Part shown: in pieces, positions 45,031-52,808 of the stretch
Numbering within the stretch: position 1 is the stretch's first letter
Layout: each line of letters starts with the position of its first letter
Source of the DNA: Leisingera sp. ANG1
GTDB taxonomy: Bacteria; Pseudomonadota; Alphaproteobacteria; Rhodobacterales; Rhodobacteraceae
NCBI RefSeq assembly: GCF_000203975.2
Contig: NZ_AFCF02000009.1
Coordinates: 462,713-526,712 of the forward strand
Direction: 5' to 3'
DNA: 64,000 nucleotides
Program-made: the position numbers and the translations under genes
Notes under the pieces: model-generated
Seen by the model: the letters and a program-made list of their open reading frames with translations, nothing else
What the model was told of the DNA's origin: nothing
Databases searched by the model: none

Positions 45031-45957
45031 TTAGGCAAATATCATTGAGCTGAGCTTGCGGCGTCCGTTCAGCACCACTGGGTCATTCGGTTTCAACGCG
45101 TCAAAAATGGTGAACAGCTGCGTCTTTGCGGCACCGTCATTCCACTCGCGGTCGCGGCGGAACAGCTCCAGAAGCTCTGTCACGGCAGCCTCAGCATCGC
45201 CTGCCGCATGCAGTGCCTGTGCCAGTTCGAAACGGGCTTGCAGATCGTCCGGGCTGGCATCCACTGCGGCGCGCAGTTCGGCCACTGGTCCGGCATTTTC
45301 TGCCTGCCGTGCCAGTTCGATCTGGGCATGGGCTGCTTCAATTTCTGCTGCAGTGGAAATTTCCGCGGGTGCGCCGTTCAGCACCGCCTCTGCCTGATCC
45401 AGATCACCCAGCGCGATGTGGGCGCGGGCCAGACCGCCATAGGCGGCAGCATTCTTGTCATCCTCACCCAGAATAGCTGCGAAGGTCTGGGCCGCATCCG
45501 CCACCGCGCCTTCGGCCAGCATCTGCTCCGCCGCTTCCAGCGCCTCTCCTAGACCGCCATCGGCAGTGCCGCCTGCGGCTTCGATCACCTTCTTCACAAA
45601 GGCATCAATTTCGGACGCCGGCAGCGCGCCCTGGAACATGTCGATGGGGCGGCCCTGCACGAAGGCCACAACTGTCGGGATCGACTGCAGTGGCAAGCCC
45701 TGCTGAGCCAGCGCCTGGGCCAAGCGCTGGTTCTCATCCACGTTGATCTTGGCCATAGTGGCCGCACCCTTAGCTTTGGTAACTGCAGCCTCCAGCATCG
45801 GGCCGAGGGTCTTACACGGGCCGCACCACGGCGCCCAGAAGTCCACGATTACGGGGGCCTTCATGGAAGCGTCTACGACATCCTGCATAAAGGTGGCTTC
45901 GGTCACGTCTTTGATCAGGTCATCCGCCGGTGCGGCATTGCCAAGAATTTCGCTCAT
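45031..45957 (-). CDS. Thioredoxin with TPR tail (YbbN/CnoX-like)
   Basis: 308 aa. The N-terminal thioredoxin domain has VIVDFWAPWCGPCKTLGPML with the redox pair Cys45 and Cys48. The rest is Ala/Glu-rich helical TPR-like sequence (AEQMLAEGAVADAAQTFAAIL, DDLQARFELAQALHAAGDAEAAV), as in the YbbN/CnoX co-chaperones that pass clients to GroEL. Unlike E. coli YbbN it keeps both active-site cysteines. The start MSEILGNAAP is chosen because upstream sequence is the divergent gene's promoter. Confidence 0.92.
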   Translation of the reverse strand: MSEILGNAAPADDLIKDVTEATFMQDVVDASMKAPVIVDFWAPWCGPCKTLGPMLEAAVTKAKGAATMAKINVDENQRLAQALAQQGLPLQSIPTVVAFVQGRPIDMFQGALPASEIDAFVKKVIEAAGGTADGGLGEALEAAEQMLAEGAVADAAQTFAAILGEDDKNAAAYGGLARAHIALGDLDQAEAVLNGAPAEISTAAEIEAAHAQIELARQAENAGPVAELRAAVDASPDDLQARFELAQALHAAGDAEAAVTELLELFRRDREWNDGAAKTQLFTIFDALKPNDPVVLNGRRKLSSMIFA

Positions 45958-46031
45958 CAGTTTGTTCTCCGCTAGGAACTTGCCCCCTATATGGAATCCT
46001 GCGCGCCGGAAACCAAGAGAGGAGTTTGCCG

Positions 46032-46553
46032 ATGGCCAGCCGCAAGTTTGATATCTTCGCTGCGTCAGAGCGGCTGATGAAGATGGATGACGCCGCTTGG
46101 GCGCGGCACGCAAACCCGTGGAGCGTCTACAGCCGGATGTCGGTACTGCCACTGATTACACTGGCCGTCTGGTCCAGAGTCTGGCTGGGCTGGGGTGCTC
46201 TGCTGCCGGTTCTGCTGGTGCTGGCGTGGATTTGGTGGAACCCGCGCGCCTTTGCCCGGCCTGTCGGCACGGACAATTGGGCCTCTCGCGGCACATTCGG
46301 CGAACGGGTATTTCTAAACCGGAAACACGTCCCTATTCCGCCCCATCACGAAAAGTGGGCAAAGGGTCTCGCCTTGGCTTCAGGCGCCGGCGTGATTCCT
46401 TGGGTTCACGGCCTGTGGGCTTTGAACCCGGGAACCGCTCTGGCCGGGCTGGTTTTGATGCTTGGCGGCAAGCTGTGGTTCGTGGACCGGATGGCCTGGC
46501 TGTATCAGGACATGCAGGATAAACATCCCGACTACGCACGATGGCTGCGCTGA
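46032..46553 (+). CDS. DUF6653-type membrane protein
   Basis: 173 aa. MKMDDAAWARHANPWSVYSRMSVLPLITLAVWSRVWLG and WWNPRAFARP, TFGERVFLNRK look like the DUF6653 family. Three to four hydrophobic segments predict an inner-membrane protein. The function is unknown. The start at 46032 has GAGAGGAG 8 nt upstream, a strong site. It is divergent from the thioredoxin gene (74 nt) and convergent with xth. Confidence 0.75.
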   Translation: MASRKFDIFAASERLMKMDDAAWARHANPWSVYSRMSVLPLITLAVWSRVWLGWGALLPVLLVLAWIWWNPRAFARPVGTDNWASRGTFGERVFLNRKHVPIPPHHEKWAKGLALASGAGVIPWVHGLWALNPGTALAGLVLMLGGKLWFVDRMAWLYQDMQDKHPDYARWLR

Positions 46554-46619
46554 CCCAGACTGCTTACGCCCCCGCTGAAGGAGCGGCACAGAACGTCAGC
46601 GCAGTACCATGCCCAACTG

Positions 46620-47408
46620 TCACAGATCGAAGGTTGCAAAGACCGGAGCATGGTCGCTGGGCTTTTCCCAACCGCGGGCAGTTCGCAAAATTCGGCTGGA
46701 GTGGGCTGCGTTGCTGATATCAGGTGTCGCCCAGACGTGGTCGAGCCTGCGCCCTTTGTCGGCGGCATCCCAATCCTTGGCCCGGTAGCTCCACCAGCTG
46801 TAAAGACGTCCATCGGGGATATCTGCCCGCGTTACATCCGACCAGCCGCCCGCCTCCATAACTTCAGCAAAATGCTCGACCTCAATCGGGGTGTGGCTCA
46901 CAACTTTCAAAAGCTTCTTGTGGTCCCAGACATCATCCTCGCGCGGGGCGATATTGAGATCGCCAACCAGGATGGACTTCTCAGGCTTCTCCGCGTGGAA
47001 CCAGTCGCGCATGTCCGTGAGGTAATCCAGTTTCTGGCCGAATTTTTCGTTCTGCTCCCTGTCCGGCACATCGCCGCCCGCAGGCACATAGAAATTGTGG
47101 ATAACCACTCCGTTCTCCAGCCGGCCCGCAACGTGGCGGGCATGGCCGAGACCGGCAAAATCCTTGTCGCCGGCATCCTCGATCGGCAGCCGAGACAGGA
47201 TCGCGACACCATTGTAGCCCTTCTGGCCACGGGCAATCATGTGCGTATATCCCAACGCCGCAAAACCCTCCATCGGGATCTTCTCCACCGGGCTCTTGCA
47301 CTCTTGAAGACACAGCACATCCGGCCCTTCCTCCTGCAAAAGCTTCTGCACAATCGGCTCGCGCAGGCGGACAGAGTTGATGTTCCAGGTGGCAAGAGTA
47401 AATGGCAT
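46620..47408 (-). CDS. xth: Exodeoxyribonuclease III
   Basis: 262 aa EEP-fold AP endonuclease / 3'-5' exonuclease of base-excision repair. Motifs in order: LATWNINSVRLR, LCLQECKS (metal Glu), VGDLNIAPREDDVWD (catalytic Asp/Asn), RRLDHVWATPDI and SDHAPVFATFDL (catalytic Asp-His). The start is at 47408; the longest ORF has five extra residues. The gene upstream on the same strand is the CenR-like regulator with its own terminator, so xth is probably a single-gene transcript. Confidence 0.94.
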   Translation of the reverse strand: MPFTLATWNINSVRLREPIVQKLLQEEGPDVLCLQECKSPVEKIPMEGFAALGYTHMIARGQKGYNGVAILSRLPIEDAGDKDFAGLGHARHVAGRLENGVVIHNFYVPAGGDVPDREQNEKFGQKLDYLTDMRDWFHAEKPEKSILVGDLNIAPREDDVWDHKKLLKVVSHTPIEVEHFAEVMEAGGWSDVTRADIPDGRLYSWWSYRAKDWDAADKGRRLDHVWATPDISNAAHSSRILRTARGWEKPSDHAPVFATFDL

Positions 47409-47497
47409 CGCGCGCCTCGTCATGTGATCCGGGTTCAGCGGCGATACTGCCTGCGCGGGGCTGGAAGCGCCAGAGACGTTTTGCAGGCAGCCCTTAC

Positions 47498-47524
47498 AAA
47501 AAAGGCCGGGCAGGCAGCCCGGCC
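47498..47524 (-). terminator. Rho-independent terminator downstream of cenR-like gene
   Basis: Perfect 8-bp stem GGCCGGGC (47504-47511) / GCCCGGCC (47517-47524), 5-nt loop, followed on the minus strand by TTTTTT. It lies ~107 nt after the regulator stop, giving that transcript a long 3' leader. Confidence 0.85.
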
Positions 47525-47630
47525 AAGTCCAACAGGGAGGTGCATATCGTGACCCGGATATGCGCGGGTTCGGGGTTACTCTAAATATGAACCTCAGGTC
47601 CCTCTTTGATCTGGCTCAACGCCAGCCGCA

Positions 47631-48317
47631 TCAGGCAACTAAGCGGTAGCCGCCAGATTCTGTCACCAGCAGGCGTGCATTCGAGGGATCAGGCTCAATT
47701 TTCTGCCGCAGGCGGTAGATGTGTGTTTCCAGCGTATGGGTCGTCACGCCTGCGTTATACCCCCAGACTTCATGCAGCAGCACATCGCGCGGCACCACCC
47801 CGTCGCTGGAGCGGTACAGAAACTTGAGAATATTGGTTTCCTTCTCCGTCAGCCGGATCTTGCGCTCATCCTCTGTGATCAAGAGCTTCATCGAGGGCTT
47901 GAACGTATATGGGCCAAGCGCAAAGACAGCATCCTCTGACTGCTCGTGCTGCCGCAGCTGTGCCCGGATTCTGGCCAAAAGCACAGGAAACTTGAAGGGC
48001 TTGGAGACATAGTCGTTCGCGCCAGCATCCAAACCCAGGATCGTGTCCGCATCAGTGTCGTGGCCGGTCAGCATCAGGATCGGCGCTTTTACGCCTTGCT
48101 TGCGCATCAGGCGGCACAACTCGCGCCCGTCAGTATCGGGCAGGCCGACATCCAGGATAATCAGGTCGTACAGGGCTTCCTTCGCACGCTCCATCGCGCT
48201 TTGACCATTCTCGGCCTCGAACACATCGAAGTCTTCGGTCATCACCAGTTGCTCGCTCAAGGCCTCGCGCAGGTCCTCGTCGTCATCAACCAGCAGAATT
48301 TTCTTCAGTTGCGCCAT
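47631..48317 (-). CDS. cenR: OmpR-family response regulator, CenR-like
   Basis: 228 aa. The receiver domain has KKILLVDDDEDLREALSEQL, phospho-acceptor Asp56 in LIILDVGLP, and the conserved Lys in VSKPF. The winged helix-turn-helix has RLTEKETNILKFLYRS and THTLETHIYRLRQKIEP. The segments EALSEQLVMTEDFDVFEAENGQ and DADTILGLDAGANDY look very close to CenR, the essential envelope regulator of Caulobacter and Rhodobacter. The start MAQLKKI has GAGGGCGAGCC upstream. No histidine kinase gene is adjacent, as is usual for cenR. The CenR name is from memory of the family. Confidence 0.8.
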   Translation of the reverse strand: MAQLKKILLVDDDEDLREALSEQLVMTEDFDVFEAENGQSAMERAKEALYDLIILDVGLPDTDGRELCRLMRKQGVKAPILMLTGHDTDADTILGLDAGANDYVSKPFKFPVLLARIRAQLRQHEQSEDAVFALGPYTFKPSMKLLITEDERKIRLTEKETNILKFLYRSSDGVVPRDVLLHEVWGYNAGVTTHTLETHIYRLRQKIEPDPSNARLLVTESGGYRLVA

Positions 48318-48490
48318 CGGCTCGCCCTCCTGTTCTCCTGACCACACATGCGCATCCCTTGCGCCCGCGGCAAGATTTGCTGCAAAACTCTCACGCCGAC
48401 GTGTCCATGGCATGGAAAATGTTTCACATCCGTTGCATTTAGGCGTAAAGACAGCGAGCTTCTGTTACAAAATAACACCAGGACCCCCGC

Positions 48491-49579
48491 ATGAGCCTGA
48501 TGCCCACCATGATCGAACTGCTGGCCCGCGCCCGGGTCGATCTGCGCATGGGTCTTCCGGTAGTATTGACGGACGGCCGCGAGGCTGCGCTGGCAATTGC
48601 AGTGGAAGCTTTGACTGAGACGCGCCTGTCTGACATGCGGTCCCTGGGCCCGTTGTCTCTGGCGCTAACGGCCCGCCGGGCGGAAACGCTGAAGGCGCGG
48701 GTTTACGACGAGGATACCGCCCGTGTATGCGTCCCGGAGACCGAAGGGCTGAACTGGATCCTGGCCCTGGCAGACCCGGCAGATGATCTGAACACGCCAA
48801 TGAAAGGCCCGCTGTCCAGCCAGCGCGGCGGCAGCGCGGACCTGCACCGGCTGGCGATTGCCCTAGCGAAATCCGCCCGCCTTTTGCCTGCTGCCGCGCT
48901 GGTGCCCATCAGTGATCCGTCGGCCTTTGCTGCATCCCACGGCCTGACCGCCGTTTCACGACTGGCAGCTGAACCGCTGCTGAGCGAAAGCTCTCCGCTG
49001 CATCCGGTAGCAGCAGCCCGCTTGCCGATGACGGCCGCCGAAGCTGGCAGGCTCCATATCTTCCGCCCTGAAGATGGCGCTGAGGAGCACTATGCGGTGG
49101 AAATCGGCCGCCCCGACCGCAGCAAACCGGTGCTCGCCCGGCTCCATTCCGCCTGTTTCACCGGCGACGTTCTGGGGTCCCTCAAATGCGACTGCGGTCC
49201 GCAGCTGCACGGCGCACTGGCACAGATGGGAACCGAAGGCGCAGGCGTACTTTTGTACCTCAACCAGGAGGGCCGCGGCATCGGCCTGGCCAATAAGATG
49301 CGGGCCTATTCTCTGCAGGATCAGGGCTTTGACACGGTGGAAGCCAACCACCGGCTGGGTTTTGAGGATGACGAACGGGATTTCCGGCTGGGCGCGGCCA
49401 TCCTGAAGAAGATGGGCTTTTCACAGGTGAAGCTGCTAACCAATAACCCGAACAAGATCGCCATGATGGAGAAAACGGGCATTCAGGTGGCCGAACGGGT
49501 GCCGCTGAAAGTTGGTGAAAATGCCCATAACCAGCATTACCTTGCCACCAAAGCCCGCAAGTCAGGACACATGCTGTAA
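48491..49579 (+). CDS. ribA: GTP cyclohydrolase II (riboflavin synthesis)
   Basis: 362 aa. The C-terminal ~200 residues are GTP cyclohydrolase II, the first step of riboflavin synthesis. Zinc cysteines are in HSACFTGDVLGSLKCDCG (about 221-234), then YLNQEGRGIGLANKMRAY and LLTNNPNKI, the guanine and catalytic motifs. The N-terminal ~170 residues align with a RibB-like region but lack clear DHBP-synthase residues, as often seen in alphaproteobacteria. Its stop codon overlaps the start of the L,D-transpeptidase gene (TAATG). Divergent from cenR. Confidence 0.93.
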   Translation: MSLMPTMIELLARARVDLRMGLPVVLTDGREAALAIAVEALTETRLSDMRSLGPLSLALTARRAETLKARVYDEDTARVCVPETEGLNWILALADPADDLNTPMKGPLSSQRGGSADLHRLAIALAKSARLLPAAALVPISDPSAFAASHGLTAVSRLAAEPLLSESSPLHPVAAARLPMTAAEAGRLHIFRPEDGAEEHYAVEIGRPDRSKPVLARLHSACFTGDVLGSLKCDCGPQLHGALAQMGTEGAGVLLYLNQEGRGIGLANKMRAYSLQDQGFDTVEANHRLGFEDDERDFRLGAAILKKMGFSQVKLLTNNPNKIAMMEKTGIQVAERVPLKVGENAHNQHYLATKARKSGHML

Positions 49580-50088
49580 TGACTCCTGCGGATCTTGTCC
49601 TGACCCGGGCCGGCGTCCGGTTTATGGGCCGTGTATTGCCCTGCACAATCGGTAAGGGCGGGCTGTCAGGCAGCAAGCGTGAAGGCGACGGCGCAACGCC
49701 GGTCGGCACGCACAGAATCGCTGGAATGATTTACCGCCCGGATCGCTTGTCCCGGCCGGCGCAATGGGCAAAACCCATCGGTCCCAGGGATTTATGGTCG
49801 GATGATCCCCGCCATTGCAGCTACAATCTGCAAGTGCGGGCTCCATACGGGTTCAGTCATGAAAAACTGCGCAGGGCAGATCCGCTGTACGATCTGGTTC
49901 TGATCACCGACTGGAACTGGCCGGATGCCATTCCAGGCAGAGGGTCGGCCATCTTCATCCATCAATGGCGCCGCCCCGGTTACCCCACCGAAGGGTGTGT
50001 CGCCTTTTCCAGACAGGACCTCCATTGGCTCGCCGCCCGGGTTCAAATTGGCACGCGGGTCATAGTTCCAGAACTGGCCGGGACTTGA
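49579..50088 (+). CDS. L,D-transpeptidase (YkuD)-domain protein
   Basis: 169 aa, single YkuD domain. The catalytic motif is GSAIFIHQWRRPGYPTEGCVAFSRQDL with the His and Cys of HxxxxxxxxxxGC. There is no signal peptide, unusual for a peptidoglycan cross-linking enzyme; this short cytosolic-looking form (YnhG/ErfK-like, DUF-type) is common in proteobacteria. It is translationally coupled to ribA. The biological role is uncertain. Confidence 0.87.
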   Translation: MTPADLVLTRAGVRFMGRVLPCTIGKGGLSGSKREGDGATPVGTHRIAGMIYRPDRLSRPAQWAKPIGPRDLWSDDPRHCSYNLQVRAPYGFSHEKLRRADPLYDLVLITDWNWPDAIPGRGSAIFIHQWRRPGYPTEGCVAFSRQDLHWLAARVQIGTRVIVPELAGT

Positions 50089-50142
50089 AGCAACCCAGGC
50101 CTTTCAATGTCTTGGCAAAAGTGTTTTGAGAACTTTTGCACC

Positions 50143-50793
50143 TCAGTAGGTGCGGTCACCGAAAATTGCCGATCCGACCCGAACGTGCGTTGCACCAAGG
50201 GCAATTGCTGACTCGAAATCTCCACTCATACCCATCGAGAGACCTTGCAAGCCGTTGCGCTCGGCGATCTTGGCCAGCAGCGCGAAATGCAGACTCGGCT
50301 CTTCATCCACCGGCGGGATGCACATCAAGCCTTTAACCGGCAAGTCCAGCGTGCAGCACTCGGAGATAAATGAATCTGCATCGGCCGGCATCACGCCAGC
50401 CTTCTGCTCTTCTTCGCCGGTATTCACCTGCACAAAAAGGTCCGGGCATTTCCCCAGCTCCTGCGCCAGCCGGGCGATTGTATTGGCCAGCTTGGGACGG
50501 TCCAGCGAATGAATGCTGTTGAACAGCTCCATCGCCTGGCGCGCCTTGTTGGTTTGCAAGGGGCCAATTAGGTGCAGATCAATTCCGTCGAACTGCTCGG
50601 CGAACCCCGGCCATTTTCCGGCCGCTTCCTGCACCTTGTTTTCACCAAAGCAACGATGGCCTTCCTCCAGCACCGCCTGCACCCGCTCGTTCGGCTGCAC
50701 CTTTGACACCGCAATCAGCTGCACGCTGCCCGGTTCACGGCCAGCCTTGCTCTCGGCCTTGGCAATTCTGGATTTGATCTCTGCAAGCGGCAT
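50143..50793 (-). CDS. YggS-family PLP-binding homeostasis protein
   Basis: 216 aa, alanine-racemase-like TIM barrel with no racemase domain. The PLP lysine is in LIAVSKVQPNER, with HLIGPLQTNKA, LFVQVNTGEEEQKAG and LSMGMSGDFESAIALGATHVRVGSAIFG following. The family (YggS/PLPBP) controls pyridoxal phosphate and amino-acid balance without a known reaction. The start at 50793 is chosen over an in-frame ATG ten codons upstream. It is convergent with the L,D-transpeptidase gene. Confidence 0.93.
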   Translation of the reverse strand: MPLAEIKSRIAKAESKAGREPGSVQLIAVSKVQPNERVQAVLEEGHRCFGENKVQEAAGKWPGFAEQFDGIDLHLIGPLQTNKARQAMELFNSIHSLDRPKLANTIARLAQELGKCPDLFVQVNTGEEEQKAGVMPADADSFISECCTLDLPVKGLMCIPPVDEEPSLHFALLAKIAERNGLQGLSMGMSGDFESAIALGATHVRVGSAIFGDRTY

Positions 50794-50855
50794 GGGTCCG
50801 GCCTCATCACTGTTTGGCCGCAAAAAACACTGTTTGGCTGGAAATGTTAAGGGGC

Positions 50856-50890
50856 AAAAGAAAAGGGCGGGTCCCGAAGGAACCCGCCCC
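50856..50890 (-). terminator. Rho-independent terminator of the porin gene
   Basis: GGGCGGG/CCCGCCC stem extended by TCC-TTCG-GGA, a stable UUCG tetraloop, followed on the minus strand by TTTTCTTTT. Highly expressed porin genes often carry such terminators. Confidence 0.88.
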
Positions 50891-50916
50891 GAAAGTCACG
50901 CTAGGCGTGCTTCAGC

Positions 50917-51927
50917 TTAGAAGCTGAAGTGCAGACCTGCCTGCAGGGAGTTTTCGTTGGTGGCTGCTGCGGTGTTCACATAGCCAGCAACGAAGGTCAC
51001 GCCGCCGCCGAGGTCATACTCGTAGTTGATGCCGAAGGCGGTGCCGTCGGTGCGGGTCTGACCAGCAACCACGTTGGTGTCGACGTCGGTGGAGCTCACC
51101 CAGCCAACGATGGTGGAGGCTGCGCCGATTTCCGCTTCACCTGCCAGGGTCACAGCATCAGCTTCTTCAGTGGTACCATAGGACAGGGTTGCACCGAACT
51201 GGCCGAAGTCACCGCCGATGGCGAAGAAGCCGAGGCCGTCGCCTTGGCTTTCGACAGCGCCGTTGTTGAAGGTCACGGTGTTGGTGTTGTTGTCTTCGGA
51301 CTGGTATGCACCGGTCACGAAGTAGTCACCGAAGGAGTAGCTCAGCATGATTGCGGTGCGCTCCAGGCCCTGTGCGGAACCGGCAACGGTGCCGCCGTTG
51401 GACTGCGAGTAGGACACGTGGCCGGTGAAGCCGCCAGCGGAGTAGATGGCTTCAATGCCGTTACGGCCAGCACCTGCGGAGGTGAAGGTGTCCCAAGCGA
51501 AGCTGTTGCCGATGGCCAGGGAGTTGAAGCCCATGCCGTCGATGCCGGTGCCAACGGAGGTGGTGTTCAGGTACAGGCCCGGTGCGGAGTCGATCGCGCC
51601 CCAGATGTTGCCAACGTTCACACGCAGGCCGCCGTATGCGACGTGGAACTGCGGTGCGGACCATGCTGCGGTGCCCGGAGTGCCGTCACGGCTTTCAGCC
51701 TGGGCACGGATACGGCCGCCAACGGTCACGCCGCCGTCGGTTTCGGTCGACGCGTCGAACTGCAGACGGAAACGGCTGGTGATGTTGGTGTCGGAACGGC
51801 CGGCAACAACGTCGTTTGCTTCGTTCCAGTCCAGACCAAAGCGGCCATAGCCGGACACTTTGACTTCTGCCGCGGCCATGCCTGCGGTGGCGATCAGCGC
51901 GGTAGTCGCGAAGAGAACCTTTTTCAT
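50917..51927 (-). CDS. Outer-membrane porin
   Basis: 336 aa. The signal peptide MKKVLFATTALIATAGMAAA is cleaved before EVKVSGYGRFGLDWNE. The sequence shows the alternating aromatic/small pattern of a 16-strand beta barrel, ends in HFSF (a terminal Phe recognised by the BAM complex) and matches the general porin type of Rhodobacter/Roseobacter (PF13609-like). It forms trimeric channels for small solutes. GAGGGA lies 5-10 nt before the ATG. It is followed by a UUCG terminator and has a 310-nt upstream region. Confidence 0.92.
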   Translation of the reverse strand: MKKVLFATTALIATAGMAAAEVKVSGYGRFGLDWNEANDVVAGRSDTNITSRFRLQFDASTETDGGVTVGGRIRAQAESRDGTPGTAAWSAPQFHVAYGGLRVNVGNIWGAIDSAPGLYLNTTSVGTGIDGMGFNSLAIGNSFAWDTFTSAGAGRNGIEAIYSAGGFTGHVSYSQSNGGTVAGSAQGLERTAIMLSYSFGDYFVTGAYQSEDNNTNTVTFNNGAVESQGDGLGFFAIGGDFGQFGATLSYGTTEEADAVTLAGEAEIGAASTIVGWVSSTDVDTNVVAGQTRTDGTAFGINYEYDLGGGVTFVAGYVNTAAATNENSLQAGLHFSF

Positions 51928-52237
51928 GTTTTTCCCTCGGTTTTCTAATCCTATGCCCAAACCGGGGAATCCGGCGTGGGTATGCCAAGGGGTTTCGCTC
52001 TTTCACCCCCGTTTTGGCAAGGCTTGGGAAAGTCAGGTGAAACGATGCGGTCCGGGATGGTGCAGCTTTGCCACAGTCCGCCCCGTCCGAGCGCCAGAAA
52101 CGGCCCTGATCCGCACGCAAGCAAGCTGGTTAACTTGAAAATGCCCCACAGGTGCAGAGTCATAGAAGCCAAAGCCCTTGCTCAGCCGACGCGGCTTGCG
52201 TTAGGTGTTCGCGCAGAAATTGGCTCCGGGAGCGGTT
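51928..52237. other. 310-nt divergent region between the porin and DUF3576 genes
   Basis: No gene seen; the short ORFs here are fragments in unrelated frames. It must hold the porin promoter (minus) and that of the DUF3576-leuS operon (plus), but I could not pick either with confidence. Confidence 0.5.
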
Positions 52238-52720
52238 ATGAAATACGGAAAGACCCTGCGGGTAACAGTGATCAGCGCGATCTGTCTCAGCCTCGCGGCT
52301 TGCGGCGGCCGGGGCGGAAAAGCACCAGCAAGCACGGCCCGGACAACAAGCCACAAGGAAGAGATCCAGGGAGAGGCTACCAAATCCTCCGTCTTTGACT
52401 TTCTGAATGCCAAGCCGGACCAGACCGTGCAGGTGAACCGCTACCTTTGGACGGCTAGCCTGGATGTGCTGAGCTTCCTTCCGGTGCAGTCGGTTGATCC
52501 ATTCACTGGTGTCATCGTGACTGGCTATGGCACCCCGCCTGGCGGCGGCCGCTCCTATCGGGCGACGATCCATATCAAGGATCCGGCCTTGGACGCACGC
52601 TCTTTGAACGTCGCCCTGCAATCCAAGGGCGGCCCGGTCAGCGCCAGCACCACCCGCGCTGTCGAGGACGCGATTCTGTCCCGCGCGCGCCAGCTGCGGA
52701 TTGCAGACAAGAAACTCTGA
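52238..52720 (+). CDS. DUF3576 lipoprotein
   Basis: 160 aa. The type II signal peptide ends at LAACGG, so a lipoprotein is predicted. [34 protein letters not shown] is the DUF3576 core, found in alphaproteobacteria upstream of leuS. The function is unknown, but the location with lptE suggests an envelope role. The start at 52238 has GGGAGC upstream. A terminator-like hairpin lies between it and leuS. Confidence 0.85.
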   Translation: MKYGKTLRVTVISAICLSLAACGGRGGKAPASTARTTSHKEEIQGEATKSSVFDFLNAKPDQTVQVNRYLWTASLDVLSFLPVQSVDPFTGVIVTGYGTPPGGGRSYRATIHIKDPALDARSLNVALQSKGGPVSASTTRAVEDAILSRARQLRIADKKL

Positions 52721-52764
52721 CCCTGCGCCCTCTGGAAACGCCAGCCAAACCTCATTATCAGAAG

Positions 52765-52789
52765 CGCCGGGCCCGAAGCCCGGCGTTTT
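52765..52789 (+). terminator. Terminator-like hairpin between DUF3576 gene and leuS
   Basis: Perfect 8-bp stem CGCCGGGC (52765-52772) / GCCCGGCG (52778-52785), 5-nt loop, then TTTT. It lies 45 nt after the DUF3576 stop and 20 nt before leuS, so it either ends the upstream transcript or acts as a partial terminator. Confidence 0.7.
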
Positions 52790-52808
52790 CATGCAAAGGA
52801 CAGCTCTG

